Assembly: GCF_020421205.1 (NCBI RefSeq)
Contig: NZ_JAIZZH010000004.1
Coordinates: forward strand, 310,001-374,000
DNA length: 64,000 bases
Direction: 5' to 3'
Origin: Hymenobacter pini
GTDB lineage: Bacteria > Bacteroidota > Bacteroidia > Cytophagales > Hymenobacteraceae
Positions 34,006-44,075 of the stretch are shown one piece after another; within the stretch, counting starts at the first letter, position 1; every line of letters begins with the position of its first letter. Below the pieces are notes generated by a model. That model did not search any database, was not told the DNA's origin, and saw only the letters and a program-made list of their open reading frames with translations. Position numbers and translations under genes: made by a program.

Positions 34006-34713
34006 ATGGCAGCATCTACTTCTTCCCCCTCAGCCTCGCGCTTTGCTATTCTAGTGGCGGGCGGCAGCGGCACCCGCATGGGTGCCGACCGGCCCAAGCA
34101 GTTTCTGGAATTGGCCGGGGAGCCGGTGCTGCTGCACACACTCCGGCGGTTTGCCGACCCCAGCCTTGCCGTGCAGGAAATTGTGCTGGTGCTGCCCGCT
34201 GATCAGTTTGCCACGTGGGAGCAGCTATGCCAGCAATACGCCATTACGGTACCGCACCATGTGGTGGCGGGGGGAGCTACGCGCTGGGCCTCTGTGCGCA
34301 ACGGACTGCAACACTTGGCAGGTGTTGAGCAGGGCGTAGTAGCCGTGCATGACGGGGTGCGGCCACTCACGCCGCTTTCTGTTATTGAGGCTACCTACCA
34401 GGCCGCTTACAACCACGGAGCGGCCGTAGCGGCCGTAGTGCCCAAGGACTCAGTGCGGGGCCTCAACCAACAGGGCTCCTACGCGCTAAACCGCAGCCGC
34501 CTGCGGTTGGTACAAACTCCTCAGTGCTTTGAACTAGGCCTGCTGCGCCGGGCTTACCAACTGCCGGAATTAACCACCTTCACGGATGATGCCAGCGTAG
34601 TGGAAGACCTGCACCCCATTCATCTGGTAGATGGGGACTACCGCAACCTGAAGATTACCACGCCGGAGGACTTGGTATTAGCAGAGGCTCTACTGCAACC
34701 CAAAGAAAAATAA
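34006..34713 (+). CDS. ispD: 2-C-methyl-D-erythritol 4-phosphate cytidylyltransferase IspD
   Basis: A 235-aa protein. The ATG at 34006 was chosen; the longer frame from 33964 adds a leader unlike the family. The nucleotide-binding N-terminus is AILVAGGSGTRMGADRPKQF, followed by ATRWASVRNGL, AVHDGVRPL, QTPQCFELGLL and FTDDASVVE, then the C-terminal NLKITTPEDLVLAEALL. It makes CDP-methylerythritol in the non-mevalonate isoprenoid pathway, which also feeds the carotenoids cyclised by CrtY. Family-typical length. Confidence 0.95.
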   Translation: MAASTSSPSASRFAILVAGGSGTRMGADRPKQFLELAGEPVLLHTLRRFADPSLAVQEIVLVLPADQFATWEQLCQQYAITVPHHVVAGGATRWASVRNGLQHLAGVEQGVVAVHDGVRPLTPLSVIEATYQAAYNHGAAVAAVVPKDSVRGLNQQGSYALNRSRLRLVQTPQCFELGLLRRAYQLPELTTFTDDASVVEDLHPIHLVDGDYRNLKITTPEDLVLAEALLQPKEK

Positions 34714-34771
34714 AGTCCTACCCGATGCCCACCCACATACATTGATACCTGGGCGAGCACCGGATAGGACT
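34714..34771. terminator. Long imperfect hairpin between convergent genes
   Basis: AGTCCTACCCGATGCCCA (34714-34731) and TGGGCGAGCACCGGATAGGACT (34750-34771) pair with small bulges. The arms flank the end of ispD and face the convergent lipoprotein gene, so this is probably a terminator, although the T-run is weak. Confidence 0.5.
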
Positions 34772-34792
34772 CTATGCTGGTAGATTGACTAC

Positions 34793-35212
34793 TTACAGGT
34801 TAATGTAATCCATATCAATCTGTCCGGTGTTTGCATCGTAGCGGCCACCAACCCAGCTTTCTACGCCGTCTTGCGTTCTGAACTCCAGGCTAAACGGGTA
34901 GATGCCGTTACAGCCCTCGGTACCGATGATTACGTTCAGTGGCTCCCAGCCGCGGCCATAGGCATAGAGCCTAGCTTCGCGCGTGATTCGGGATTTGATG
35001 GTGCTGGAAGGAGCTACGCAGGTGGTACCACCGCCACCGCCCGTGCCGCCACCACCGCCAGGAGGGCAGTTGCCATCCGGACAGATGGGAGCTTCGTTGT
35101 TGGCGGATTGCTTGGCCGACAGAGGCTCTACATTTTCAGGCGTTAAGGAGCAGCTGCTTAGTAGCAAAGAACCGGCCAGTGCTAGTCCCTGAAAAACTGG
35201 GTGCTTTTTCAT
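34793..35212 (-). CDS. Small lipoprotein with Gly-rich linker
   Basis: A 139-aa protein. The lipoprotein signal is MKKHPVFQGLALAGSLLLSSC (Cys21). A Cys/Pro segment (CPDGNCPPGGGGG) leads to a Gly-rich linker (about 50-62). The C-terminal 75 residues form a small beta domain (TREARLYAYGRGW, GIYPFSLEFRTQDG) with two Cys that could pair. Not recognised as a known family. Probably sits on the outer membrane. Confidence 0.65.
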   Translation of the reverse strand: MKKHPVFQGLALAGSLLLSSCSLTPENVEPLSAKQSANNEAPICPDGNCPPGGGGGTGGGGGTTCVAPSSTIKSRITREARLYAYGRGWEPLNVIIGTEGCNGIYPFSLEFRTQDGVESWVGGRYDANTGQIDMDYINL

Positions 35213-35328
35213 AGTACGAGTGAGAGGTGGAAGGATGCACCAAATAGAGCCCCATCTTGCTCGGCTGTCAAGGCATAGTACGGCTGATTTGTGACATCCT
35301 CATCAACCTATATTCACTCAGAAACATT

Positions 35329-35363
35329 ACCGCCCTGCCGACACACAAGGTCAGCAGGGCGGT
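35329..35363 (-). terminator. Hairpin downstream of the 285-aa lipoprotein gene
   Basis: ACCGCCCTGC and GCAGGGCGGT are perfect 10-bp arms around a 14-nt loop, 26 nt past the minus-strand stop. There is no strong T-run. Confidence 0.5.
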
Positions 35364-35388
35364 AGCTTTAGCATAACAAGCGCGGCGT

Positions 35389-36246
35389 CTACAGCCGCCC
35401 GCCTACCCGAATGGTACGGGTTACGCCGTTCACGGTGATGCTGGCAATATTGTCGCAGGCCTGGGTGCCGGTGGGGTCGTAGTTTAGCAGCAGTTCTTTC
35501 TCTTTCGAGGTGAGCACCTTTACTGTACCGGCCACAAAGGTACGGGCGCAGCCGGCCTGGAACTTCTTGATAAGGGGCTGCTGAATGGTAGCCGTGTAGC
35601 TGACGCCTTTGCGGTTGGTACCGGAGGTCTGACCCGTTACGCTGTATTCATCATCCGTAATAGTGCGGGTACCGAAACCGGCCGTTCGGGTGTATATCCG
35701 TTGCGAAGCCCAGGAATGGGTACCTGCGGTAGTGGTAATGCTGGCATTCTGCACGTCCAGGCTCCAGGAGCCCTGGCCCAGGTTGGTGATAGTGCGGGTA
35801 CCAGTATGCAGGTTGTCGTTGCGGTAGTAGTTTACCAGATTGATTGTAACAGTGGAGCCCGCCTGCCGGTATGGCCCGCTGAATACGGCTACAATTTTGC
35901 CCCGCCGGGCTACGCCGTTTGGCCCTACGCAGTTGGTTGAGCCGAAATCCAGGGTAAGGGTGCGGGTGGCAGCATCGTAGGTGCGGGTAAGGCAGGAGCC
36001 TGCCACGCGGCCCAGGTCGGCCGACTCCCCGGCGGGGCTACCGTTCACGGTGACATCGGCGGGCGAGGCGGCATCCACCATATCCGCCACGGAAGCATTT
36101 TCGTCTTCGGCCAGGCTTTGGTCCTCGGCCGATACGGCGGCATCGGCGGTTGACTGCGGGTCGTTGGATTTGTCGCAGGAGGTAGCCAGCAGGCTGAAGC
36201 AGGTGAGGGCCGTGAAGCCTAGGGCGCGGAATGCAGAGCGTTTCAT
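35389..36246 (-). CDS. Hypothetical beta-rich lipoprotein
   Basis: A 285-aa protein. Signal MKRSAFRALGFTALTCFSLLATSC gives a lipobox Cys at about 24. An acidic, Ala-rich spacer follows (residues 25-75, AEDQSLAEDENASVADMVDA). The rest consists of beta strands rich in Thr, Val and Asn (RTLTLDFGSTNCVG, GSTVTINLVNYYRND, KGVSYTATIQQPLIK), with paired Cys. Similar lipoproteins are common in Cytophagales genomes and remain without a function. Export to the outer membrane is likely. Confidence 0.65.
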   Translation of the reverse strand: MKRSAFRALGFTALTCFSLLATSCDKSNDPQSTADAAVSAEDQSLAEDENASVADMVDAASPADVTVNGSPAGESADLGRVAGSCLTRTYDAATRTLTLDFGSTNCVGPNGVARRGKIVAVFSGPYRQAGSTVTINLVNYYRNDNLHTGTRTITNLGQGSWSLDVQNASITTTAGTHSWASQRIYTRTAGFGTRTITDDEYSVTGQTSGTNRKGVSYTATIQQPLIKKFQAGCARTFVAGTVKVLTSKEKELLLNYDPTGTQACDNIASITVNGVTRTIRVGGRL

Positions 36247-36440
36247 GAGAGGAGAAGAGTAAGGCGTGAAGACAAGACGAAGCGGTGATGGGGAAGAGCT
36301 CTTTCGGTGGGTTGGAGTTTGAAGCTACGGCAGAGTTTAATGGCCTCGGGAACTTTTTTTAAAAATTCTGTAGTCAACCCCATTTCACGAGTCGCGTATA
36401 GTTTTTCACACGCACTGTTTACCCCCTAGCAAGCTCAACC

Positions 36441-37016
36441 ATGTTCATTTTCAGCCGCGTAGGCTTTCTGCTATTGCTCGGAGCGGTAGCCTGCTCACAG
36501 GCCGAGAGTAACAAGGACCCCGTGTTTGCCGCCACCTTCCAGAACGAGAAGCGCATCGGGGAAGAAGCCGTAACGAAACGACAGATCAAGGACGCGGAGT
36601 TTCTGGTACACTCCGCCAGCCGCAAAATGCTGCTCCTTGAAATCAGCCAGCTGGCTCAGCGCAAAGCAGCGGCCCCCGATACCCGTTATACCGCCCAAAA
36701 CGTGGCGGCGCAAGCCACCACCTTGCTCAGCAGTCTGCAGGCGCTGGCCCAGCAGAAAAACCTGGTGCTGCCCACCGGCCTGGGCTTCGCCCAGGCCAAA
36801 CAGGCGGGTGAGCTAACGGCCCTGAACGGAAAGGCCTTTGATGAAGCCTACGATAAAGCCCTCCGCAGCACGCTGGATACCGATGAGGATGCCACCGACG
36901 ACATGACCGACGATGCGTATGATGCCAATATCCGGGCCCTGGCAGCCCGGCAGGTAGCTACGCTTAAAGATCTAAACCGGGCAGCCAGTGCGCTGCATGA
37001 CAAACTTGCTCCTTAA
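36441..37016 (+). CDS. DUF4142-like lipoprotein (divergent member)
   Basis: A 191-aa protein with lipoprotein signal MFIFSRVGFLLLLGAVAC (Cys18). The helical body has the ferritin-like DUF4142 order (DAEFLVHSASRKMLLLEISQLAQRKA ... AQNVAAQATTLLSSLQALAQQKNLVLPTGL ... EAYDKALRSTL ... IRALAARQVATLKDLNRAA), but the usual His-Asp ligands of the second helix are absent. First of three family members in 2.2 kb. Probably periplasmic; DUF4142 function is unknown. Confidence 0.75.
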   Translation: MFIFSRVGFLLLLGAVACSQAESNKDPVFAATFQNEKRIGEEAVTKRQIKDAEFLVHSASRKMLLLEISQLAQRKAAAPDTRYTAQNVAAQATTLLSSLQALAQQKNLVLPTGLGFAQAKQAGELTALNGKAFDEAYDKALRSTLDTDEDATDDMTDDAYDANIRALAARQVATLKDLNRAASALHDKLAP

Positions 37017-37061
37017 TCCTCTCTCCCCTCCTATTCTTTCCACTTCACCTTTTTCTGAAAC

Positions 37062-37307
37062 ATGAAATTCCGCTTTCTTCCTTTTCTGACCCTGAGTGCC
37101 GGCCTGCTGCTGGCCAGCTGCAACGGTGCTGATAAACGCACTGATGGTACCGCCGGCGAAGCCGTAAGCGACATGGATAAAGCCGCTCAGGACGGCGGGG
37201 TACAAGCCGACGCTGTAGTGATTGACAACAACGCCGGCCCCACCGTTACGGCCAACGCCGACTCCGCTGCCGCCGCCGACTCAACCACAGCGCCGGCTTC
37301 GCGCTGA
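37062..37307 (+). CDS. Small Ala/Asp-rich lipoprotein
   Basis: An 81-aa protein, signal MKFRFLPFLTLSAGLLLASC (Cys20), then a disordered tail rich in Ala, Asp, Thr and Val. No domain is seen. It lies 45 nt after one DUF4142 gene and 40 nt before another, so it is likely part of the same transcript. It resembles the N-terminal spacer of the next protein (Thr/Ala/Asp-rich) without its helical domain. Confidence 0.65.
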   Translation: MKFRFLPFLTLSAGLLLASCNGADKRTDGTAGEAVSDMDKAAQDGGVQADAVVIDNNAGPTVTANADSAAAADSTTAPASR

Positions 37308-37347
37308 ACCTTGCTTTATCTGCTCTTTTCCCTCCAACCTTTCCGCT

Positions 37348-37983
37348 ATGAAACGCATTCTTTTCTCGGCCGCTTGCTGCGGTTTACTGAGCCTTGGCGC
37401 CTGCAATGCGCCTAACAATGATGCCACCGGCAACGCCGCTGATACCAAAGCTCCCGATGTAACGGCCACCCCTACCCCCGCCGATAACGGCACCGGGACG
37501 GCCAACTCGGGTACCGCCGACACGGCTATGGCCGCCAACGGCCCCACCGCCCCGCACGCTACTGATGCTGAGTTTATGCAGTCGGCCGCTCATAGCGACC
37601 AGAACGAAATTCAGCTCAGCAAGCTGGCGCTGGAAAAAGGAGTGACCGGTATGGCAAAAGACCACGCCAACAAGATGATTACCGACCACACCAAATCGAC
37701 GGCGGACCTGAAGCCCATAGCGCAGAAAAAGGGCGTAACCCTGCCATCCGATATGGATGCCGAGCACAAGGCCATTGCCGACCAGATGCGTAATCTATTG
37801 GGCAAGGAGCTGGAAACGAAGTTTATGCAGCAGATGCTTCTGGACCACCAAAAGACAGTGAATACCATGGTAGCGCACCAGAAAATGACCCAGGATACCG
37901 ACCTGCAAGGCTTCATTACCAAAACGCTGCCGGTGGTACAAGCCCACTTGGCCATGTTTAAGCAGCACAACGGTAGCATGTAA
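37348..37983 (+). CDS. DUF4142 domain lipoprotein
   Basis: A 211-aa protein from the ATG at 37348. Signal MKRILFSAACCGLLSLGAC (Cys19), a Thr/Ala/Asn-rich spacer to about residue 70, then the four-helix DUF4142 domain: DAEFMQSAAHSDQNEIQLSKLALEKG, MAKDHANKMITDHTKSTADL, VTLPSDMDAEHKAIADQM, FMQQMLLDHQKTVNTMVAHQK and LPVVQAHLAMFKQH. The DHxK/DH and HQKT positions match the ferritin-like pattern of the family. Export to the periplasm or outer membrane is predicted. A terminator follows. Confidence 0.88.
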   Translation: MKRILFSAACCGLLSLGACNAPNNDATGNAADTKAPDVTATPTPADNGTGTANSGTADTAMAANGPTAPHATDAEFMQSAAHSDQNEIQLSKLALEKGVTGMAKDHANKMITDHTKSTADLKPIAQKKGVTLPSDMDAEHKAIADQMRNLLGKELETKFMQQMLLDHQKTVNTMVAHQKMTQDTDLQGFITKTLPVVQAHLAMFKQHNGSM

Positions 37984-38000
37984 GCGGCAGCTTCCGTATA

Positions 38001-38040
38001 ACCGCCTGTTCCGCCCGCCGGAGCAGGCGGTTTTTGTTTT
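38001..38040 (+). terminator. Rho-independent terminator between DUF4142 genes
   Basis: ACCGCCTGTTCC / GGAGCAGGCGGT with one bulge, followed by TTTTTGTTTTT. It separates the second and third DUF4142 genes. Confidence 0.85.
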
Positions 38041-38065
38041 TACGTTCCCCTCAACCCTCACGCAC

Positions 38066-38665
38066 ATGAAAGCCCTCTTTTTGCCCCTAGCAGCCGCTGC
38101 TCTGCTGACGGCCACTGCTTCCTGTAACTCCAACGACTCGGTGAAGCAGGCCCAAGAACAAAACGAAGCCAAGAACGACGCCAGGACCTCCAACACCGAA
38201 AGCGGTGAAGTGAAGAAGGACGCCATGGATTTCGACACGGAGTTTATGACGAAAGCCGCTAGTGGCGGTATGCTGGAAGTAGAGTTGGGTAAAGCCGTAG
38301 TAGCCAAGGCAACTACCGCCGAGGGCAAAGAATTTGCCACCAGCATGGTGAACGACCATACCAAAGCCAACGCCGAACTGATGGCTCTGGCCGCCAAAAA
38401 GAACATTACCCTCCCTACAGCCCTCGGCGACGACCATAAGAAGGTGTACCAAGACGTAACCGAAGAAACCGGAGTAAAAATGGATCAGGAGTACCTGAAG
38501 GAAATGGTGAAGGACCACAAGGAGGACGTGAAGGAATTCACGGAAGCCTCCGTGCGCGCCTCCGACCCCGAAATCAAGGCCTTTGCCACCAAGCAGGTGC
38601 CCGTGCTGCAGCATCACCTGGAGATGGCCCAGAAAATGAGCGCCGCCGTGGAACACCGGGAGTAA
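38066..38665 (+). CDS. DUF4142 domain lipoprotein
   Basis: A 199-aa paralog of the preceding gene. Signal MKALFLPLAAAALLTATASC (Cys20), a charged spacer (KQAQEQNEAKNDARTSNTE), then the DUF4142 domain: DTEFMTKAASGGMLEVELGKAVVAKA, FATSMVNDHTKANAELMALAAKKNITLP, YLKEMVKDHKEDVKEFTEA and TKQVPVLQHHLEMAQKM. The conserved DH...K and HH ligand-like positions are present. The last gene of the lipoprotein island on this strand, ending at a long perfect palindrome. Confidence 0.88.
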   Translation: MKALFLPLAAAALLTATASCNSNDSVKQAQEQNEAKNDARTSNTESGEVKKDAMDFDTEFMTKAASGGMLEVELGKAVVAKATTAEGKEFATSMVNDHTKANAELMALAAKKNITLPTALGDDHKKVYQDVTEETGVKMDQEYLKEMVKDHKEDVKEFTEASVRASDPEIKAFATKQVPVLQHHLEMAQKMSAAVEHRE

Positions 38666-38681
38666 GCGCCGCCTTATTGGC

Positions 38682-38738
38682 CTCAATACAGAATGGGCCC
38701 TTCACTTCCAGGAGTGAAGGGCCCATTCTGTATTGAGG
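38682..38738. terminator. Perfect 25-bp palindrome (bidirectional terminator or structured RNA)
   Basis: CTCAATACAGAATGGGCCC... (38682-38706) and its exact reverse complement (38714-38738) flank a 7-nt loop. It lies between the convergent DUF4142 gene and a small secreted-peptide gene. No T-run is obvious, so it could act as a terminator on both strands or stabilise the transcript ends. Confidence 0.65.
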
Positions 38739-38752
38739 GTTAGCGTACCTAA

Positions 38753-38926
38753 TTAACGGTGAGCCGTAAGGGCTTGATTCGGATTGTCCAGGCAGTTGGC
38801 GGAAGCGGCCGGTTGAACAGTTGCGGTGGCGGCTGAGGCTGGCCCGGTAGGCTTAGGCGCAAACGGTTTGGGCGGCGACGTTACGATGGCAATGGCCAGC
38901 AAGGCCGGAAATACGAGAACTTTCAT
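38753..38926 (-). CDS. Small secreted Pro/Ala-rich peptide
   Basis: A 57-aa protein from the ATG at 38926. Signal-like N-terminus MKVLVFPALLAIAIVTSPPK, then a Pro/Ala/Thr-rich segment and one Cys near the end (ANCLDNPNQALTAHR). The frame is open upstream to 39004 but that part overlaps the uvrA terminator. No homology is recognised. Confidence 0.5.
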   Translation of the reverse strand: MKVLVFPALLAIAIVTSPPKPFAPKPTGPASAATATVQPAASANCLDNPNQALTAHR

Positions 38927-38962
38927 GCGGAGGGAATTGCGGAGGGAACGGCTGAAAATACA

Positions 38963-38997
38963 AACTGCCGGGACTATTTCAAATAATCCCGGCAGTT
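38963..38997 (-). terminator. Terminator downstream of uvrA
   Basis: AACTGCCGGGACTATTT and AAATAATCCCGGCAGTT form a stem with one mismatch. On the minus strand it is followed by TGTATTTTC, 27 nt past the uvrA stop. Confidence 0.75.
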
Positions 38998-39023
38998 GTT
39001 GCAATCCTCATACTCCGTGTCCG

Positions 39024-42167
<3,144 letters not shown>

Positions 42168-42191
42168 GCGGCAGCGGAGCGGATAAGTCTG

Positions 42192-42199
42192 CAAAAGTA
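42192..42199 (-). promoter_or_regulatory. Bacteroidota -7 box for uvrA
   Basis: The minus strand reads TACTTTTG, an exact match to TAnnTTTG, 25 nt before the uvrA start codon. The -33 element was not clearly identified. Confidence 0.45.
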
Positions 42200-42431
42200 C
42201 GTAAAACAGGCCCGGCAGGCTACCCTTAGTAGTTTAATTGCCAGCCATTTTAGCGCGGCTGATCTTGGGGTGCGCCTGAGCCCGGATAAGCGCAGATAGC
42301 CTGTAACAACGCTGCCCGCCGAAATGTCCCACCCAGAGTACAAGTTCTTTATTGAACCCAAAGCCAGTTACAAAATTATGGTGCGGCTTTTGCACAAGTA
42401 GCTCCCGAACGCCTTTTGCCTTTTTGCATCC

Positions 42432-43151
42432 ATGAAAACTCTGCTGAAAACCGGCTTTGTACTGGCCCTGGGGTTGCTGCTCTACAGCGGCAAAACGCAG
42501 GCGCAGGTGCACGTGAATATTAACACGCCGTACTGGGGCCCGGCCGTACCGCCCAATGTGCAGTACTACTACATTCCGGAAATTGATGGGTACTACGATA
42601 TTTACAATCAGTCGTACCTGTTCTTTGACCCCGGCTACGGCGCCTGGGTAAGCTCGCCGGTGCTGCCCCGCATGTACGCCGGCTACGACCCGCGCTTTTT
42701 CCACCCGGTAGCCATTCAGTACGTGGGGCGCCAGCCCTGGGGCTACCTGCGTGACCACCGCCGCTACTGCGACCAATGGGGCGTACGTCCCGGCCGCTAC
42801 TACGGTAGCAACTGGCCCGGCCGCGGCTACGTGGTGGCCCCGCCCCGGCCCGGCTATGGCCCCGGCTACTACGGCAACCGCCCCTACGGCCAGGGCGGCT
42901 ACGGCCAAAACGGCTACCGGGACCGGGACGGTTACCGGGACTACCGCAACGACCGGGACGGACGCTATGACCGGGACGGCCGGGACAACCGCTACAACCG
43001 AAACGACGACCGGGACGATAACCGCAACGGCCGCTACGACAACCAGGGGGGCTATTCTCAGCAAAACCAACAAGGCCAGCCGAGCCCCGGCAACCAGCCG
43101 AGCCCCGGCGGCTGGGGCCCCGGTGGCCGCCGGGGCCGAGTGCAGGAATAG
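42432..43151 (+). CDS. Secreted protein with Tyr/Asp/Arg-rich repeat tail
   Basis: A 239-aa protein. Signal peptide MKTLLKTGFVLALGLLLYSGKTQA, then a domain shared with the next gene: WGPAVPPNVQYYYIPEIDGYYDIYN ... FFHPVAIQYVGRQPWGYLRDHR. The C-terminal 110 residues are low-complexity: Gly/Tyr/Pro-rich (RPGYGPGYYGNRPYGQGGYGQNG), then (Y/N)RDRDGYRDYRND-type units, then Gln/Pro/Gly. The shared core looks like a small secreted domain of unknown function; the tail may be a flexible or metal/polymer-binding region. Confidence 0.75.
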   Translation: MKTLLKTGFVLALGLLLYSGKTQAQVHVNINTPYWGPAVPPNVQYYYIPEIDGYYDIYNQSYLFFDPGYGAWVSSPVLPRMYAGYDPRFFHPVAIQYVGRQPWGYLRDHRRYCDQWGVRPGRYYGSNWPGRGYVVAPPRPGYGPGYYGNRPYGQGGYGQNGYRDRDGYRDYRNDRDGRYDRDGRDNRYNRNDDRDDNRNGRYDNQGGYSQQNQQGQPSPGNQPSPGGWGPGGRRGRVQE

Positions 43152-43354
43152 CAGCCTTTTCCTGATGAACCTCGAAAGCGCTTGGCTCATGGCCGGGCGC
43201 TTTTTTGTTGATAACCGGCCTTTAACCAAACATTTGACGGCTGCGTTAAGGGCTTTGTGGCCGAGCCTGGTTTACAGCCGGCCGCAACCTGGCCCCGTTC
43301 TTGCAACCGGGCTTACACCTCTCCCATTCTTTTTCTCCCCAAAGCCCACTCACC

Positions 43355-43816
43355 ATGCAACTCCTTCCTAAAATTGCCCTGGCCGGCTTGCTCACGTTTT
43401 CCTTGGCTGGCGTAGCCGAAACGGCCCAGGCACAGGTTACCATCAATGTAAACCCGCCCTCCTGGGGCCCGGCTGTGCCAGCCGGCAAGCAATACTACTA
43501 TGTGCCTGAGTACGGCGGCTACTACGACGTACGCGACCAACAGTACATTGTGCAGCGCGACGGCCGCTGGACACGCGTAGGCTCCATCAGCGGCTACAAC
43601 CCCACTAGCTTCCATCCGGTAGTTATTGATTACGTGGGCGCTCAACCCTGGACGCTCATCGGCCGCCACCGCCAGATGTATCCGGCCAGCCTGCCCCCCG
43701 GCCAGGTGAAGCGCCTGGAAAATGGCAAGGGCCTGCCTCCCGGCCAGGCTAAGAAGCTTGGCTACGGCGGGCCTAGTAACGGCAACGGCCGGGGCCACGG
43801 CAAAGGCAAGCACTAA
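43355..43816 (+). CDS. Secreted paralog with short Lys/Gly tail
   Basis: A 153-aa protein from the ATG at 43355. Signal MQLLPKIALAGLLTFSLAGVAETAQA. The core VNPPSWGPAVPAGKQYYYVPEYGGYYDVRDQQYIV ... SFHPVVIDYVGAQPW matches the preceding gene position by position. Its tail is short and basic (LPPGQVKRLENGKGLPPGQAKK, then GNGRGHGKGKH). The LPPGQxKRL repeat is also seen in RcnB-like and other Bacteroidota/Proteobacteria secreted proteins. Probably arose by tandem duplication with tail exchange. Confidence 0.75.
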   Translation: MQLLPKIALAGLLTFSLAGVAETAQAQVTINVNPPSWGPAVPAGKQYYYVPEYGGYYDVRDQQYIVQRDGRWTRVGSISGYNPTSFHPVVIDYVGAQPWTLIGRHRQMYPASLPPGQVKRLENGKGLPPGQAKKLGYGGPSNGNGRGHGKGKH

Positions 43817-43838
43817 CCGCTCGTAAGCATCTCGCAGT

Positions 43839-43893
43839 TATCCCGCAGTTCCACACCTAGCCTACTTACCGGGGCGGTGGAACTGCGGGATAC
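43839..43893 (+). terminator. Long-stem terminator after the secreted paralogs
   Basis: TATCCCGCAGTTCCA (43839-43853) and TGGAACTGCGGGATA (43878-43892) are exact arms around a 24-nt loop, followed by CGTGTTTT. Confidence 0.75.
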
Positions 43894-44075
43894 GTGTTTT
43901 CGGGCACATAGCAGGCCGCTGACTGGCGTGCAACTAACAAAATCTGACAAGACAACAGCCGCCCTCCAAAAACCGTAAAGCGGCCGACTACCGAAACTAA
44001 GAGAGCGACGAGCAGGTAACGGTAAATCAGCCCTCTAAATGCTCCTTCTTGCATAATTCTGGCTACTTTGGCGGC

